Assembly: GCA_016287755.1 (NCBI GenBank)
Contig: JAEEWT010000002.1
Span: 203,715-267,714, forward strand
Length of the DNA: 64,000 nt
Source: Prevotella sp.
GTDB lineage: Bacteria; Bacteroidota; Bacteroidia; Bacteroidales; Bacteroidaceae
Reading direction: 5' to 3'
In this document: in pieces, positions 25,771 through 35,549 of the stretch
How positions within the stretch are numbered: the stretch's first letter is position 1
How the letters are laid out: the number at the start of each line of letters is the position of its first letter
Position numbers and translations under genes: made by a program
Notes under the pieces: model-generated
Database searches by the model: none
What the model was told of the DNA's origin: nothing
The model's input: the letters and a program-made list of their open reading frames with translations, nothing else

Positions 25771-25801
25771 AGAAATGAACTAAGAACAAAGACTTATCAA
25801 A

Positions 25802-27184
25802 ATGAAGGAGAATATGATACTAAACAATCTGAATCTAAGAAAGAGCAGTATGACCATCAGATCGTTCATGACACTGCTCATCATGTTGACCATGACGATG
25901 GTTGTGAATGCTAAGTCAACCAACGCCATGTATGGTGCAGTAACGAGTGCACCAGTAGAGGATGTGTACATCCTTGGAGAAATCAACGGGAAGGGTTGGG
26001 TGACCAACGATGGTGTTAAGATGACTCGCGGTGAGGATGGCATATACACTGCCATTGTTATTGCTGATGGAAGTTACGGAGGGTATAACTACTTCAACTT
26101 CACCACTAAGCTTTCTGAGAACAGTGATGATTGGGATGCCATTGCACCTTATCGCTTCGGCGCACCTCCCAGTGAAGAGAATTACGATTATCTTGTAACC
26201 GATGAACGACTTGGCAAGGAAGCGACACTTACTTATGGAACCTACCAATCTTTCAAAGTTAGTACGGGTAAGTACGACCTGGCGTTGGATCTTGAAAAAA
26301 TGACGCTTGTGATTACCAGACTTGATAATGTGTACATCCTTGGCGATATTAACGAGAATAATTGGGCCTCTAACGTAGGTGTTCAAATGACACATGGTGA
26401 GGATGGGTTATATACCGCTACGATTACCGTAGATGAGGGAGAGGGCCACTACTTTGGTTTTACTATGAAACTCTCTGAGAACGATTATGAATGGGAGCAG
26501 ATCAACCCTTATCGATTCGGAGCGGTAAGTAATGATGCTTTCTGGGTGACAGATGAACAACTTGGCAAGGAGTTGGCACTACAATATGATGGACCTTCAT
26601 TTCGCATTGAAGGGGGTGAATATGAATTGACCTTGGATCTTGCAAAAATGACACTCATCATCAAAAAGGTAATACCTCCAACTGATGTATTTATCCTTGG
26701 CAATATTGAAAATTGGAATACCAATGAAGGACAACAAATGACTCGCAGTGAGGATGGAAAATATACTGCCACCTTGATTGCTGATGGGTATTCCAATGGG
26801 TTTAACTACTTCAGTTTCACCACTAAGCTCATGGAAGAGGCTAATGACTGGGATGGAATTAGTCCATATCGATTTGGCGCTGTCAGTAATGGAGATTTCT
26901 GGGTGACTGATGAGACCCTTGGTCAGGAGATATCACTCACGTACGGCGGACAAGCTTTCCGCGTGTCGGCCGGTAAGTATAATCTAACATTGGACCTTGT
27001 AAACTTGAAGCTCGTTGTCACAGCTGCTCCATCCGTTGCCACAAAGATCGATCAAGTTTCAAGTAACAAGTTACAAGAAACAAGTGGCGAGTGGTTCACC
27101 ATTGACGGCAGGAAGCTGAGTGGGAAGCCAGCGAAGAAGGGTGTGTATATTCACAATGGCAAAAAGGTCGTGATGTTGCAATAA
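25802..27184 (+). CDS. Secreted protein with three tandem repeats and a C-terminal sorting-like tail
   Basis: A 460-residue protein with a signal peptide (cleavage probably after VVNA, near residue 37). Three repeats of about 110-130 residues each begin V(Y/F)ILG(E/D/N)I and contain a NxGxxMTxxEDGxYTA motif and a DPYRFGA-like PYRFGA block (starts near residues 55, 178 and 296). This resembles the carbohydrate-binding modules of SusE/SusF proteins, but no lipobox or Sus neighbour is seen. The last 30 residues (WFTIDGRKLSGKPAKKGVYI and on) match the tail of the 28.8-32.3 kb protein and resemble type IX secretion tails. The ATG at 25802 or the one at 25850 could be the start. Confidence 0.75.
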   Translation: MKENMILNNLNLRKSSMTIRSFMTLLIMLTMTMVVNAKSTNAMYGAVTSAPVEDVYILGEINGKGWVTNDGVKMTRGEDGIYTAIVIADGSYGGYNYFNFTTKLSENSDDWDAIAPYRFGAPPSEENYDYLVTDERLGKEATLTYGTYQSFKVSTGKYDLALDLEKMTLVITRLDNVYILGDINENNWASNVGVQMTHGEDGLYTATITVDEGEGHYFGFTMKLSENDYEWEQINPYRFGAVSNDAFWVTDEQLGKELALQYDGPSFRIEGGEYELTLDLAKMTLIIKKVIPPTDVFILGNIENWNTNEGQQMTRSEDGKYTATLIADGYSNGFNYFSFTTKLMEEANDWDGISPYRFGAVSNGDFWVTDETLGQEISLTYGGQAFRVSAGKYNLTLDLVNLKLVVTAAPSVATKIDQVSSNKLQETSGEWFTIDGRKLSGKPAKKGVYIHNGKKVVMLQ

Positions 27185-27200
27185 CGACATCACGACCTTT
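27163..27200 (+). terminator. Terminator-like hairpin whose loop contains the stop codon
   Basis: AAAGGTCGTGATGT (27163-27176) pairs perfectly with ACATCACGACCTTT (27187-27200). The TAA stop (27182-27184) lies in the 10-nt loop, so the last coding codons form the left arm. Only three T residues end the right arm. Confidence 0.65.
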
Positions 27201-27210
27201 GATGACCTAT

Positions 27211-27252
27211 TTAATCTTTAATGTTTAATCCTTAATCTTTCATCTCTCATCT
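27211..27252. repeat. 7-bp array between convergent genes (TTAATCn type)
   Basis: TTAATCT, TTAATGT, TTAATCC, TTAATCT, TTCATCT and CTCATCT in register, ending at the stop codon of the outer-membrane channel gene. Confidence 0.8.
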
Positions 27253-28675
27253 ATCTCGCTCCTCCGCCAAGGGCGATGTAGAGGGCGATGACGGCCTGTG
27301 CTCCCTTATACATATTCATGGCCTCGCTGAGCTGGGCGTTAAGGAGCGATTCCTGGGCGGTGAGTACCTCGAGATAGTTCGACTTACCGTTGTCCATCAG
27401 CTCGTGCGTTCCCACATAAGCCTCGCGGAGCACATCCACCTGACGGTGGTAATAGGCATGTTTCTCACGGGCAGCCTGACAGTCGGCCAAGGCCTCATTC
27501 ACCTGATTACCCGCATCAATAACGGTCTGCACATACTTGCGCTGCAGATCCTCCTCAGTAAGCTTCGCAATCTTCAGGTTCGCCGAGAGTCGGCCACGTG
27601 CAAAGATGGGTTGTGTGAGCGATCCTACAGCACTCAGCAGCAGCTTACCGGGATTGACAACCATGCTACCAGCGCTGTTTGTCCAGCCTCCTGTTCCCGA
27701 AAGCGTGATACTGGGGAAGAAAGCTGAGCGGGCAGCCTGCGTGTTGTAGAAGGCCTCCTCCATGGCGTGGTTGGCCATACGGATATCAGGACGCCGCTCG
27801 AGCATGCTGGCAGGCACGCCAACTTTCAGGAACTCGGTGTCGAACATACGCTGACCCGTGTCCCCCTCTGCTTGAGGATGATGCAAGGCTGAGCTGCCCC
27901 ACTTGCTGCGCTCTATATGCTGAGGCGTTTCAGCCAGCATCCGACAGATGGCGTTCTCCACGCTGCGGATATTGCGACGGGTGTCAACAATCTGCGTTTT
28001 CACATTGAGGTACGACGACTCCATCTGGTTGACAGCCGTAGAAAAGATCTTACCGTTTTCCCACAGCGTCTTCTCGGTCTCCAAGGAAGCGTTCCACAAG
28101 CTGTCGGTCTGGGTGAGAATCTCTAACTGACGGTCGAGCACCTGTAGCATGTAATACTGCTGGGCAACGGTGGAGACGAGGTTGGCACGAATGGCCTCCT
28201 CGCGCACCTGTGACTGCAGCAGCACCGCATTGGCAGCACGTTTCTTGTTGGTGATAGAGCCGAACACATCCACATCCATCGACATCTGCAACGGAAGGTT
28301 GTAGGTTTTCGACCACGGGTTGTCGTCGAACTTTGCCACTGTTCCTTGCGGTGAGAAGTAGAGCGACGGCAGGTAGGCCATCTTAGCGGCTTTCAGCGAA
28401 GCCTCGCTCTTCTCAATGGCAATGCAAGCCGAGTTCAGATCGGTATTGCTGGCCAGCACCTGTTCGATGAGTTGCTGCAGCAAAGGATCGGTGAAGAACT
28501 CACGCCACGACATCTGCGCAAGAGACGTACCGCCCTGGGCCGACAGAACGTCCTGCGAGGTACCAATGACATCGGCCGGTATCTCATTCTTCTGCTCGTA
28601 CTTGTTGTAGATGCCACAGCCCGTGAGCAGGAAGCTCACGGCTGCAGCAGTAATAAATAGAATCTTTCTCTTCAT
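27251..28675 (-). CDS. RND efflux outer-membrane channel (TolC/OprM-like lipoprotein), first operon
   Basis: A 474-residue NodT-family channel: lipobox LLTGCG near residue 20, then two outer-membrane-efflux repeats with long helices. It ends in the family terminus YKGAQAVIALYIALGGG. It forms the outer-membrane exit duct for the adaptor and pump encoded upstream. The ATG at 28675 is preferred to an in-frame GTG three codons upstream because it begins the MKRK signal sequence. It is separated from the pump gene by the unusual 1166-residue protein. Confidence 0.92.
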   Translation of the reverse strand: MKRKILFITAAAVSFLLTGCGIYNKYEQKNEIPADVIGTSQDVLSAQGGTSLAQMSWREFFTDPLLQQLIEQVLASNTDLNSACIAIEKSEASLKAAKMAYLPSLYFSPQGTVAKFDDNPWSKTYNLPLQMSMDVDVFGSITNKKRAANAVLLQSQVREEAIRANLVSTVAQQYYMLQVLDRQLEILTQTDSLWNASLETEKTLWENGKIFSTAVNQMESSYLNVKTQIVDTRRNIRSVENAICRMLAETPQHIERSKWGSSALHHPQAEGDTGQRMFDTEFLKVGVPASMLERRPDIRMANHAMEEAFYNTQAARSAFFPSITLSGTGGWTNSAGSMVVNPGKLLLSAVGSLTQPIFARGRLSANLKIAKLTEEDLQRKYVQTVIDAGNQVNEALADCQAAREKHAYYHRQVDVLREAYVGTHELMDNGKSNYLEVLTAQESLLNAQLSEAMNMYKGAQAVIALYIALGGGAR

Positions 28676-28769
28676 ACAATTCACAGTTCGTGGTTTATTA
28701 CTTCATCACAATCTTGATCTTCAATCGAACTCGCTCACGTTCGGAAATGCGAGCGAACTCTCATTTCTC

Positions 28770-31700
28770 TCACTTAATCACGACTTTTTTACCATTCACG
28801 ATGTACAGACCCTTCTTGACCTGTCCCTTCGTTACTGATACGCGACGGCCCTGGAGGTCGTATGCCCTGTCGGATGCTGTTCCCTTGCCATTTGCCTCGC
28901 TAATGCCAGTTGCAATTCCCGGGAAAGGATCATCATTTATTTCGAAGGGGATAAACTCCTGACCAGCTCCAAGTTCCGAAGGCAGATATACATAACCAGC
29001 TGCTAAGATTTCATTCTTTACCTTGAAACCTACCTCACTGTTTTCTTGAGCCAATACATAAACCACTTCGGCTGATTCATCACTAATCTTCAGCTTGTTT
29101 ACACGAGGCTTAGCAACTTCTTCTCCAGAAACGGTCAGGGCAAACGTACCACCATTCTCTTTATAGAGCAGATAAGGTTCACCACCCTTCAAAGCCGCTA
29201 CATGAGAAATGACAGCTTCCTTTTCGCCTTCGACTTCCTCAACCTTTGCAACTATGAATGCCTCGAGACCATCGATGGTTACATCAGTATAGGGAACGAT
29301 GGTAGTCCAACCTGATTCGTCGATGGTTACATCGAAACTTTCAGGATGTACCAAGCGATACAAGCGCGGCAGGGTTGCCTTTTCAGAATCAGCCTCATAA
29401 CCGCCAAACGAAGATGACATCATGCTCTTGCCGTAGCGGATGACATTCTTGGCAACGGTTGTATTGCCATCTTTCTCGCGATCAGCAATGTTGAACTTAA
29501 TCTGCACGCTGTCGTTCTTATTGGCAGGGAAGGTAAATGTTACCTGGCAACTATCGCTGATATTCTCCAGTTTACCTGTCTTCAGTTTGGCTCCACCACC
29601 CATACCGGGTATGCTGCCACCGCCAAAGCCGCTACTATTGTCAGAAATGTAAAGATAAGTCATTTTGTAGTCGGCTGTTCTACCAGTCTGTAAGCTCCAC
29701 TTGCCATCGGTCTGCTCCAAATTCAGGATCATCGCATCATCGGGCACCTGGGTAATTCTACCGTCTTCATCAATGGTGATGTTACTGCTATTGCTGCCAC
29801 CGCCGAACAACGACATGATGCCACCGCCACCGCTGCCACCGACCTTACGGTTGAGCACCTTGGGCTTATCATCGATTGTTGCCACGATGAGCAGTTTGTC
29901 ATCCTTTTTCAGCTGACGGGCATTCGTCACCAGTTCGTAAACGCCTTCCATGGCTCCTGCAGGCAGCAAGCGACGGTCTCTTACGTCGAGGTAGAACTTA
30001 CGCTTCATCTTAACGGTATCACCTTCTTGCAGCATCACAGGGGCTTTAACCGTAACGGTAATAATACCCTCCATCTTGGGAACCAATACACTGTCGGTCT
30101 TCTCCTCATTGAGCACCCATTCGGCAAAGTCGGTATCGCTGAGCTTCAGTGATGTCATGGGCTTCTTTTTGTCTCCTGCGGTAGTGGGTGTAACCAGAGT
30201 TCCACCGAACTTATTAGTTATGGTGAAGAGATCTTCAGCTTGTTTCGTCTCACCATAGTAGAGGATAACAGTCTCGGTGATGAGGTTGCGGGTGTGCTCC
30301 TGCATATAGTTAACACGCGGCATCTTGACTGTCCGCTTGTCTTCAGTGTTATTGTTATTATTGTTGCCACCCATTCCGCCAAACATCGACATCATATCCT
30401 GATCCTCGGAATACTCCAGCGGACCATATACTGTTACCCAATCGCCTACACTGAGACTGTCGGCTGTGATGTCGGCCAACTTCAGTCCGCGTCCGTTAAT
30501 GACAGACAGTGAATCGCGGTCCACACCATCGTCGCTGATAGCATAGGTAACGGTTCCTTCCTCCTGTTCGCCCATGAACATGCTAAACAATGAGCTCATG
30601 TCGAATCCTCCAGTACTCGAGCCCATGCCTTCCATCATGCCAGAGAACATACCCATCATGTCTTCCATGTCTTCCATGCCAGCCATCATGCCACCTACAC
30701 TCGATACAATACCATTGACGAAATAGCAGGTACCGTTGGCCGTCTCCTCTTCATGGCCTGTTGCCTTAGCATACTCTATTGCTTCGGCTACGGTGAAGGG
30801 CTTTGCCCGACTGCCTTCTTTGCTTGTATCATCGATACGCAGGATGTAGGAAGTGAGGTAATCGTCGTAATCGGCTGATGCATCCAATTGGGCATAGATG
30901 CGCACTGTGCCGCGCTTTCCTTTCAACGTTACTTTACCTGTGGTAGCATTAACCGTGGCCAAATTTGTATTGCCGCTCCAGTATTTAATGGTACCGGCGC
31001 CTGCCTCTGCTACTGTTGCTTTAGGAGCCTCAAAACTATTGGCACCTGCATGAGCATCAGCCTCATAATCGTGTCCTGGGAAACGGAGCGTTGGGTCTGG
31101 CTTGTCGGTTCTCACCTTCTTGAAGAAGGCCAATTTCGTAGCAGCGATGTCAGCATTTACCTTACCATCGTCGGTTTGAGCACCAAGATCCCAAGTACTT
31201 CCACCCATGAAAGACTGAATGCCAGAGGCCTGCTTGAAGCCCACATGGTAATCGGTATACTTGTTAGTGCCAGTCTTTATTCTCTGATGCAGGAGATTCT
31301 GATCCAAATCAAATATCCTTTTGGCAGGACTTTCATCATCAACATATCCTACACGCAGTGCTTGATCGGAATTGAACAGATGGTGATAATCCTCTCCATT
31401 CTTAATATAGAACTGATAATTTCCATCACTGCGGTCAGCCTTCCATTCAAGTGTATCACCAATCTCGCAAGTAAGACGGTCCAACTCTTCCTTCAGTGTT
31501 ACCTTCATAGCAGAAGGAGCCTCCTTACTGACGGTGTTTCCCTCTTCGTAAGCCGGATTGTTCTTCATGGCGTTCGAGGAAGCCAGGTCAACGATGACAG
31601 TCGTATCGCCTGTTGCAAGATCAGCAGGATTTTGCACCCGCTTCCACTTCACAAATGTCAATTTAACCCGCTTGAAAAGAGTTATGTTGCTACCAGAGTT

Positions 31701-32270
31701 TTTATCAGGGTTAGCATAAGCGCGATAACCATTGCCGCTCTTTTCAAATTTGAGATAATATTCATAACCGCTATCGGTATAATACAACTTACCGCCGTTG
31801 CTGCCATAATCTATAAAATCAAAGTAGGTTGTATAAGTATAAGGATCAGTATTAGCATAACTTACGTCATAAAAATGTTCACCATTCTCAAAAACGCCAT
31901 AAAGTTTTCCGCCTTGCTGTCCTTCATATCCCGACTCATACTGCCCTTCAAATGAATAATAGCTCTTATTTTCAGATTCGACGAATGGCTTTGTCAATGT
32001 CCACCTGTTTTTTTCAGGTGCATTTGCAATTCTATCGTCACTGATAGTTACAGGGGTTGTAAATACCATTCCCGAAAGTGACCCATGTTCACTTGACAGA
32101 GCGATTTTCTTATCCACATCTACCAAAATCACTTGGTCGCCTGTATTTACCTCCGAAAGGTCGTTTACCTTTACCCATTCATAAACTGCTGCATGGGTAA
32201 TTCCCCCTCCCGCTATGAGTGCCCAAAGCAGGAGTATGTTTTTCATTAAAATAGCTTTTTTCATATTCAA
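28770..32270 (-). CDS. Large secreted protein with Met/Gly-rich insertions, within the RND operon
   Basis: A 1166-residue protein with a signal peptide (cleavage near THA, residue 28). It shows three related segments with a W/Y-x-L/V...GD-x-V/L-I-V pattern (near residues 30, 207 and 775), a BIG2-like Ig domain (about 395-485), and a region like the OB-fold domain (DUF6359 type) common in Bacteroidales (about 490-620). That OB-like region is interrupted by a Met-rich insert (about 523-566, 13 Met) and followed by MMSMFGGMGG plus six Asn. Gly-rich inserts occur near 810 and 880. The C-terminal tail (YDLQGRRVSVTKGQVKKGLY and on) is sorting-like. It starts 18 bp after the pump stop. The function is not known. 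Confidence 0.75.
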   Translation of the reverse strand: MNMKKAILMKNILLLWALIAGGGITHAAVYEWVKVNDLSEVNTGDQVILVDVDKKIALSSEHGSLSGMVFTTPVTISDDRIANAPEKNRWTLTKPFVESENKSYYSFEGQYESGYEGQQGGKLYGVFENGEHFYDVSYANTDPYTYTTYFDFIDYGSNGGKLYYTDSGYEYYLKFEKSGNGYRAYANPDKNSGSNITLFKRVKLTFVKWKRVQNPADLATGDTTVIVDLASSNAMKNNPAYEEGNTVSKEAPSAMKVTLKEELDRLTCEIGDTLEWKADRSDGNYQFYIKNGEDYHHLFNSDQALRVGYVDDESPAKRIFDLDQNLLHQRIKTGTNKYTDYHVGFKQASGIQSFMGGSTWDLGAQTDDGKVNADIAATKLAFFKKVRTDKPDPTLRFPGHDYEADAHAGANSFEAPKATVAEAGAGTIKYWSGNTNLATVNATTGKVTLKGKRGTVRIYAQLDASADYDDYLTSYILRIDDTSKEGSRAKPFTVAEAIEYAKATGHEEETANGTCYFVNGIVSSVGGMMAGMEDMEDMMGMFSGMMEGMGSSTGGFDMSSLFSMFMGEQEEGTVTYAISDDGVDRDSLSVINGRGLKLADITADSLSVGDWVTVYGPLEYSEDQDMMSMFGGMGGNNNNNNTEDKRTVKMPRVNYMQEHTRNLITETVILYYGETKQAEDLFTITNKFGGTLVTPTTAGDKKKPMTSLKLSDTDFAEWVLNEEKTDSVLVPKMEGIITVTVKAPVMLQEGDTVKMKRKFYLDVRDRRLLPAGAMEGVYELVTNARQLKKDDKLLIVATIDDKPKVLNRKVGGSGGGGIMSLFGGGSNSSNITIDEDGRITQVPDDAMILNLEQTDGKWSLQTGRTADYKMTYLYISDNSSGFGGGSIPGMGGGAKLKTGKLENISDSCQVTFTFPANKNDSVQIKFNIADREKDGNTTVAKNVIRYGKSMMSSSFGGYEADSEKATLPRLYRLVHPESFDVTIDESGWTTIVPYTDVTIDGLEAFIVAKVEEVEGEKEAVISHVAALKGGEPYLLYKENGGTFALTVSGEEVAKPRVNKLKISDESAEVVYVLAQENSEVGFKVKNEILAAGYVYLPSELGAGQEFIPFEINDDPFPGIATGISEANGKGTASDRAYDLQGRRVSVTKGQVKKGLYIVNGKKVVIK

Positions 32271-32288
32271 ATGTAATTGAGTTATTAA

Positions 32289-35200
32289 TTATTCTTGAGT
32301 TTTTTCTTCTATCGTAGTTTCTTCCACAGCTGCTTCTACTGTTTCCACAGCCACTTCCTTACCCTGATACTTCTCGTGTAATCCTTGGAATACGATGAAG
32401 AAGACGGGTACAACGAAGAGCAGGGCTACAGTTCCTACTGACATACCGCCCACAACGCCAAGAGCAAGGGCACGGTTACCATTAGCACCGGCTCCACCCT
32501 CGATGATGAGTGGAATCATACCAGCAATCATGGTGAACACCGTCATCAGAATAGGACGCAGACGTTCCTTACAAGCCGCAAAAGCTGCATCGCGGATGCT
32601 CATGCCCTGGGCACGACGTTCGGAAGCGAACTCGGTAATCAGGATGGCGGTCTTAGACAACAGACCGATCAACATGATGACACCCGTTTGCAGGTAGATG
32701 TTGTTGTCCATGCCCGGCAAGTGAACCAACGAACCCAGGTAGGCGCAGACAAAAGCTCCCATCAGACCGAACGGCACACTGAGCAATACAGCCCATGGGG
32801 TGAACCACGAGTTGTAGAGCGAGGCCAGAATGAGGTAGATCAGGATAATACATATTATATATATAAGGGCAGTGGTGTTCGAGCCAGAGGCTTCCTCCAA
32901 CTCGCGCGACATACCGCTGTACTCATAGGCATAGCCTTGGGGCATCGTCTCCTTGAACACCTCGGCAATCACCTCATGGGCATCGCCCTCGGTATAGCCG
33001 CTGGCTGCCTGCACGAAACAGGTGATGCTCTGGAAGAGGTTGAAGTGCTCTACACTCGAGGTTCCTACAATATCACGCAAGGTGACGAACTCTGAGATAG
33101 GAGCCATCTTTCCACCACGCACCTTCACGAAGATGTTGTTCAGCGAAGAGGGGTCGAGACGATATTCGGGGGAGGCACTTGCCATGATACGATACACCTT
33201 ACCGAACTGATTGAAGTTACCCACATAAGAGCCACCGCAGTATGCTCCTAATGTCCTCAAAACAACAGCTGGTGACACACCTGCACGGTCACACTGGGTT
33301 GCATCTACATCCACCTGATATTTCGGGAAACGCTCTGAATAGGACGTCATGGCCATACTGATTTCAGGACGCTCGCCTAACTTGGTCAGGAAATTGGTGG
33401 CCAGCTTGGCAAACTCCGACAAATCGCCGTCGTTCAAATCCTGAAGCACCAGGTTCACACTGTTGTTCGAACCATAGCCAGGTACCTGGGGCAACTGGAA
33501 GGGCATCACCTGGACGTTCTTGATTTCCTTGCAGGCGTAGTACAAACGACCGATAACCAAGTCAACGTAATGGTTGAAGCCTTCACGCTCTTCCCAAGTC
33601 TTCAGACGGAGAATCAAGGTGGCATAATTAGGTCCTGAGCCCGACATCATACCATAGCCACAAGCAGTGGCAAAACTCTCCATCTCGGGAATTTCCTGAA
33701 CCTTGGCCTCTACCTTCTTCACTATCTCACGCGTTTCATGAAGGGTTGTTCCCTCAGGAGCTCGGATCTCTGCAAGGATAACACCCTGGTCTTCCTGAGG
33801 AACAAGTCCTGATGGCAGGTTCTTCATGAAGAAGATGAGCAGTATGGCTGCAATAGCCAAGAGGCTCCATGCCAAGACGGGGCGCTTGATGAACTTCTGT
33901 ACGCTCTTGGAATATTTCTTATAGATAGCGTTATAGCTGGTGGTGTAGGCCTTCTTCGTATAGTAGGTAAGACTCTTGCGCTCGCTTTCTTTCTCGGTTA
34001 CCTTCAGCATGATGGCACAAAGGGCAGGACAGAGCGTCAGGGCTGATACACATGACAAGCCGACTGCCGAGGCAATGGTTACACCGAACTGGGTGAAGAA
34101 CGAGCCTGAGGTGCCGGGCATGAAGGCCACAGGAATGAATACGGCCATGAATACCAAGGTACACGAAACAACAGCCACCGACACATCGCTCATGGCTTCG
34201 CGAGTGGCCTGCTTGGCATCTGTAATACCTCCCTCCATCTTCGCCATCACAGCCTCAACCACCACAATAGCATCATCCACTACCGTACCGATGGCCAATA
34301 CCAAGGCGAACAGCGTTAATATGTTTAGCGAGAATCCTGCCAAGGAAACAATGGCAAAGGTTCCCAAAAGGGATACGATGATCGAGATGGACGGGATGAT
34401 GGTGGCCTTGAAATTCTGCAGGAAGAAGAACACCACAAGGATTACCAGGATGATGGCAATGATAAGTGTTTCGACCACGTTACCGATAGCAGCATAGAGG
34501 AAGTCGTCTGACGTTTCGAGCTTTACAAACTCCAAACCTGCCGGCATAATCGGCTTCAGGTCCTCGTAGAGTTGATCTATGCGGGCATTCACCTCAGTAG
34601 CATTGGCGCCAGGAGCCTGGAACACCATGAAGATGGTACCGGGCTTGCCACCGATGTTGGAGATGAAGTTGTAGCTCATGGCGCCAATCTCCACGTTAGC
34701 CACATCACTCAGATGAAGCAAATGACCGCCGTCGCTGGTCTTGAGCACGATGTCGTTGAACTCCTCGATGGTTTTCAGCGTTCCCTTGTACTCCATTGTG
34801 TATTGGTAGGAATTTTCCGACTGGGCTCCTAAGGAACCGGTGGCAGAAACGAAGCTCTGACCGCCAATGGCTGCAAACACGTCGTTGGGCTCCAAGCCGT
34901 ACTGTGCCATCACATCGGGCTTCATCCAGATGCGCAGTGCGTAGGTGTTACCTAATGCCATCACATCACCTACGCCAGTGATACGCATCAGACGTGGTTT
35001 CAGGTTGATGTCGATGTAGTTGGCCACGAAGTCATCATCGTACTTGCCGTCAACACTCCTGATGGCTCCGATCTGCAGGATGTTACTCTGCTGCTTCATC
35101 ACCTGAACACCCACCTTGGTTACATCGGCTGGTAGTAGCGCTGAGGCTCTGCTCACGCGGTTCTGAACATTGACCGCAGCAATATCGGGATCGGTTCCTT

Positions 35201-35489
35201 GCTTGAAATAAACCACAATGCTGACATCACCTGATGACGAGGCAGAACTGGTCATGTAGGTCATGTCGGGCACACCATTGATATTCTCCTCCAGCGGTTG
35301 CACCACCGACTTCATAATGGTGTTGGCATCGGCGCCTGTGTAGCTTGTGATGACACGCACCGTGGGCGGAGCAATATTCGGATATTGCTCGATGGGCAAA
35401 CTTTTCATGCAGATAAAGCCCACCAGCGCTATCACGATTGAGATGGCACAAGCCATCACGTATCTGTTGATGAAAATGTTATTCTTCAT
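32289..35489 (-). CDS. RND efflux pump, HAE1 (AcrB-like) subunit, first operon
   Basis: A 1066-residue inner-membrane proton-driven exporter. It begins with the usual transmembrane segment and GFICMKSLPIEQYPNIAPP, has the proton-relay Asp pair in GTVVDDAIVVVEAV, the second-half SKTAILITEFA lysine segment, and two large periplasmic loops. The sequence is of the hydrophobe/amphiphile type; the acidic signature of metal-exporting HME pumps was not seen. The C-terminal tail is Glu/Val-rich. The adaptor gene lies 56 bp upstream, across an octamer array. Confidence 0.96.
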   Translation of the reverse strand: MKNNIFINRYVMACAISIVIALVGFICMKSLPIEQYPNIAPPTVRVITSYTGADANTIMKSVVQPLEENINGVPDMTYMTSSASSSGDVSIVVYFKQGTDPDIAAVNVQNRVSRASALLPADVTKVGVQVMKQQSNILQIGAIRSVDGKYDDDFVANYIDINLKPRLMRITGVGDVMALGNTYALRIWMKPDVMAQYGLEPNDVFAAIGGQSFVSATGSLGAQSENSYQYTMEYKGTLKTIEEFNDIVLKTSDGGHLLHLSDVANVEIGAMSYNFISNIGGKPGTIFMVFQAPGANATEVNARIDQLYEDLKPIMPAGLEFVKLETSDDFLYAAIGNVVETLIIAIILVILVVFFFLQNFKATIIPSISIIVSLLGTFAIVSLAGFSLNILTLFALVLAIGTVVDDAIVVVEAVMAKMEGGITDAKQATREAMSDVSVAVVSCTLVFMAVFIPVAFMPGTSGSFFTQFGVTIASAVGLSCVSALTLCPALCAIMLKVTEKESERKSLTYYTKKAYTTSYNAIYKKYSKSVQKFIKRPVLAWSLLAIAAILLIFFMKNLPSGLVPQEDQGVILAEIRAPEGTTLHETREIVKKVEAKVQEIPEMESFATACGYGMMSGSGPNYATLILRLKTWEEREGFNHYVDLVIGRLYYACKEIKNVQVMPFQLPQVPGYGSNNSVNLVLQDLNDGDLSEFAKLATNFLTKLGERPEISMAMTSYSERFPKYQVDVDATQCDRAGVSPAVVLRTLGAYCGGSYVGNFNQFGKVYRIMASASPEYRLDPSSLNNIFVKVRGGKMAPISEFVTLRDIVGTSSVEHFNLFQSITCFVQAASGYTEGDAHEVIAEVFKETMPQGYAYEYSGMSRELEEASGSNTTALIYIICIILIYLILASLYNSWFTPWAVLLSVPFGLMGAFVCAYLGSLVHLPGMDNNIYLQTGVIMLIGLLSKTAILITEFASERRAQGMSIRDAAFAACKERLRPILMTVFTMIAGMIPLIIEGGAGANGNRALALGVVGGMSVGTVALLFVVPVFFIVFQGLHEKYQGKEVAVETVEAAVEETTIEEKTQE

Positions 35490-35509
35490 TTTCGGATTCT
35501 TGATGTTTA

Positions 35510-35549
35510 GTTATTTCGTTATTACGTTATCACGACATAACGAGATTAC
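35510..35549. repeat. 8-bp array between RND adaptor and pump genes
   Basis: GTTATTTC, GTTATTAC, GTTATCAC, GACATAAC, GAGATTAC: five octamers in register. The array overlaps the adaptor stop codon (35546-35548). Confidence 0.8.

Noticed and set aside
28720..28765. Short inverted motifs (CTCGC...GCGAG, GTTCG...CGAAC) upstream of the first efflux channel gene
   Set aside because: Stems of only 5 bp with long loops; no promoter box or terminator tail goes with them.
30888..31955. 355-codon open frame on the plus strand opposite the Met-rich protein
   Set aside because: It is antisense to a well-supported gene with signal peptide and domains, and its translation shows no family features.
32289..35489. 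Assignment of the first RND pump as a metal exporter because of the Met-rich neighbour
   Set aside because: The pump sequence is of the drug/amphiphile class and no Met relay or metal-pump signature could be identified by eye.
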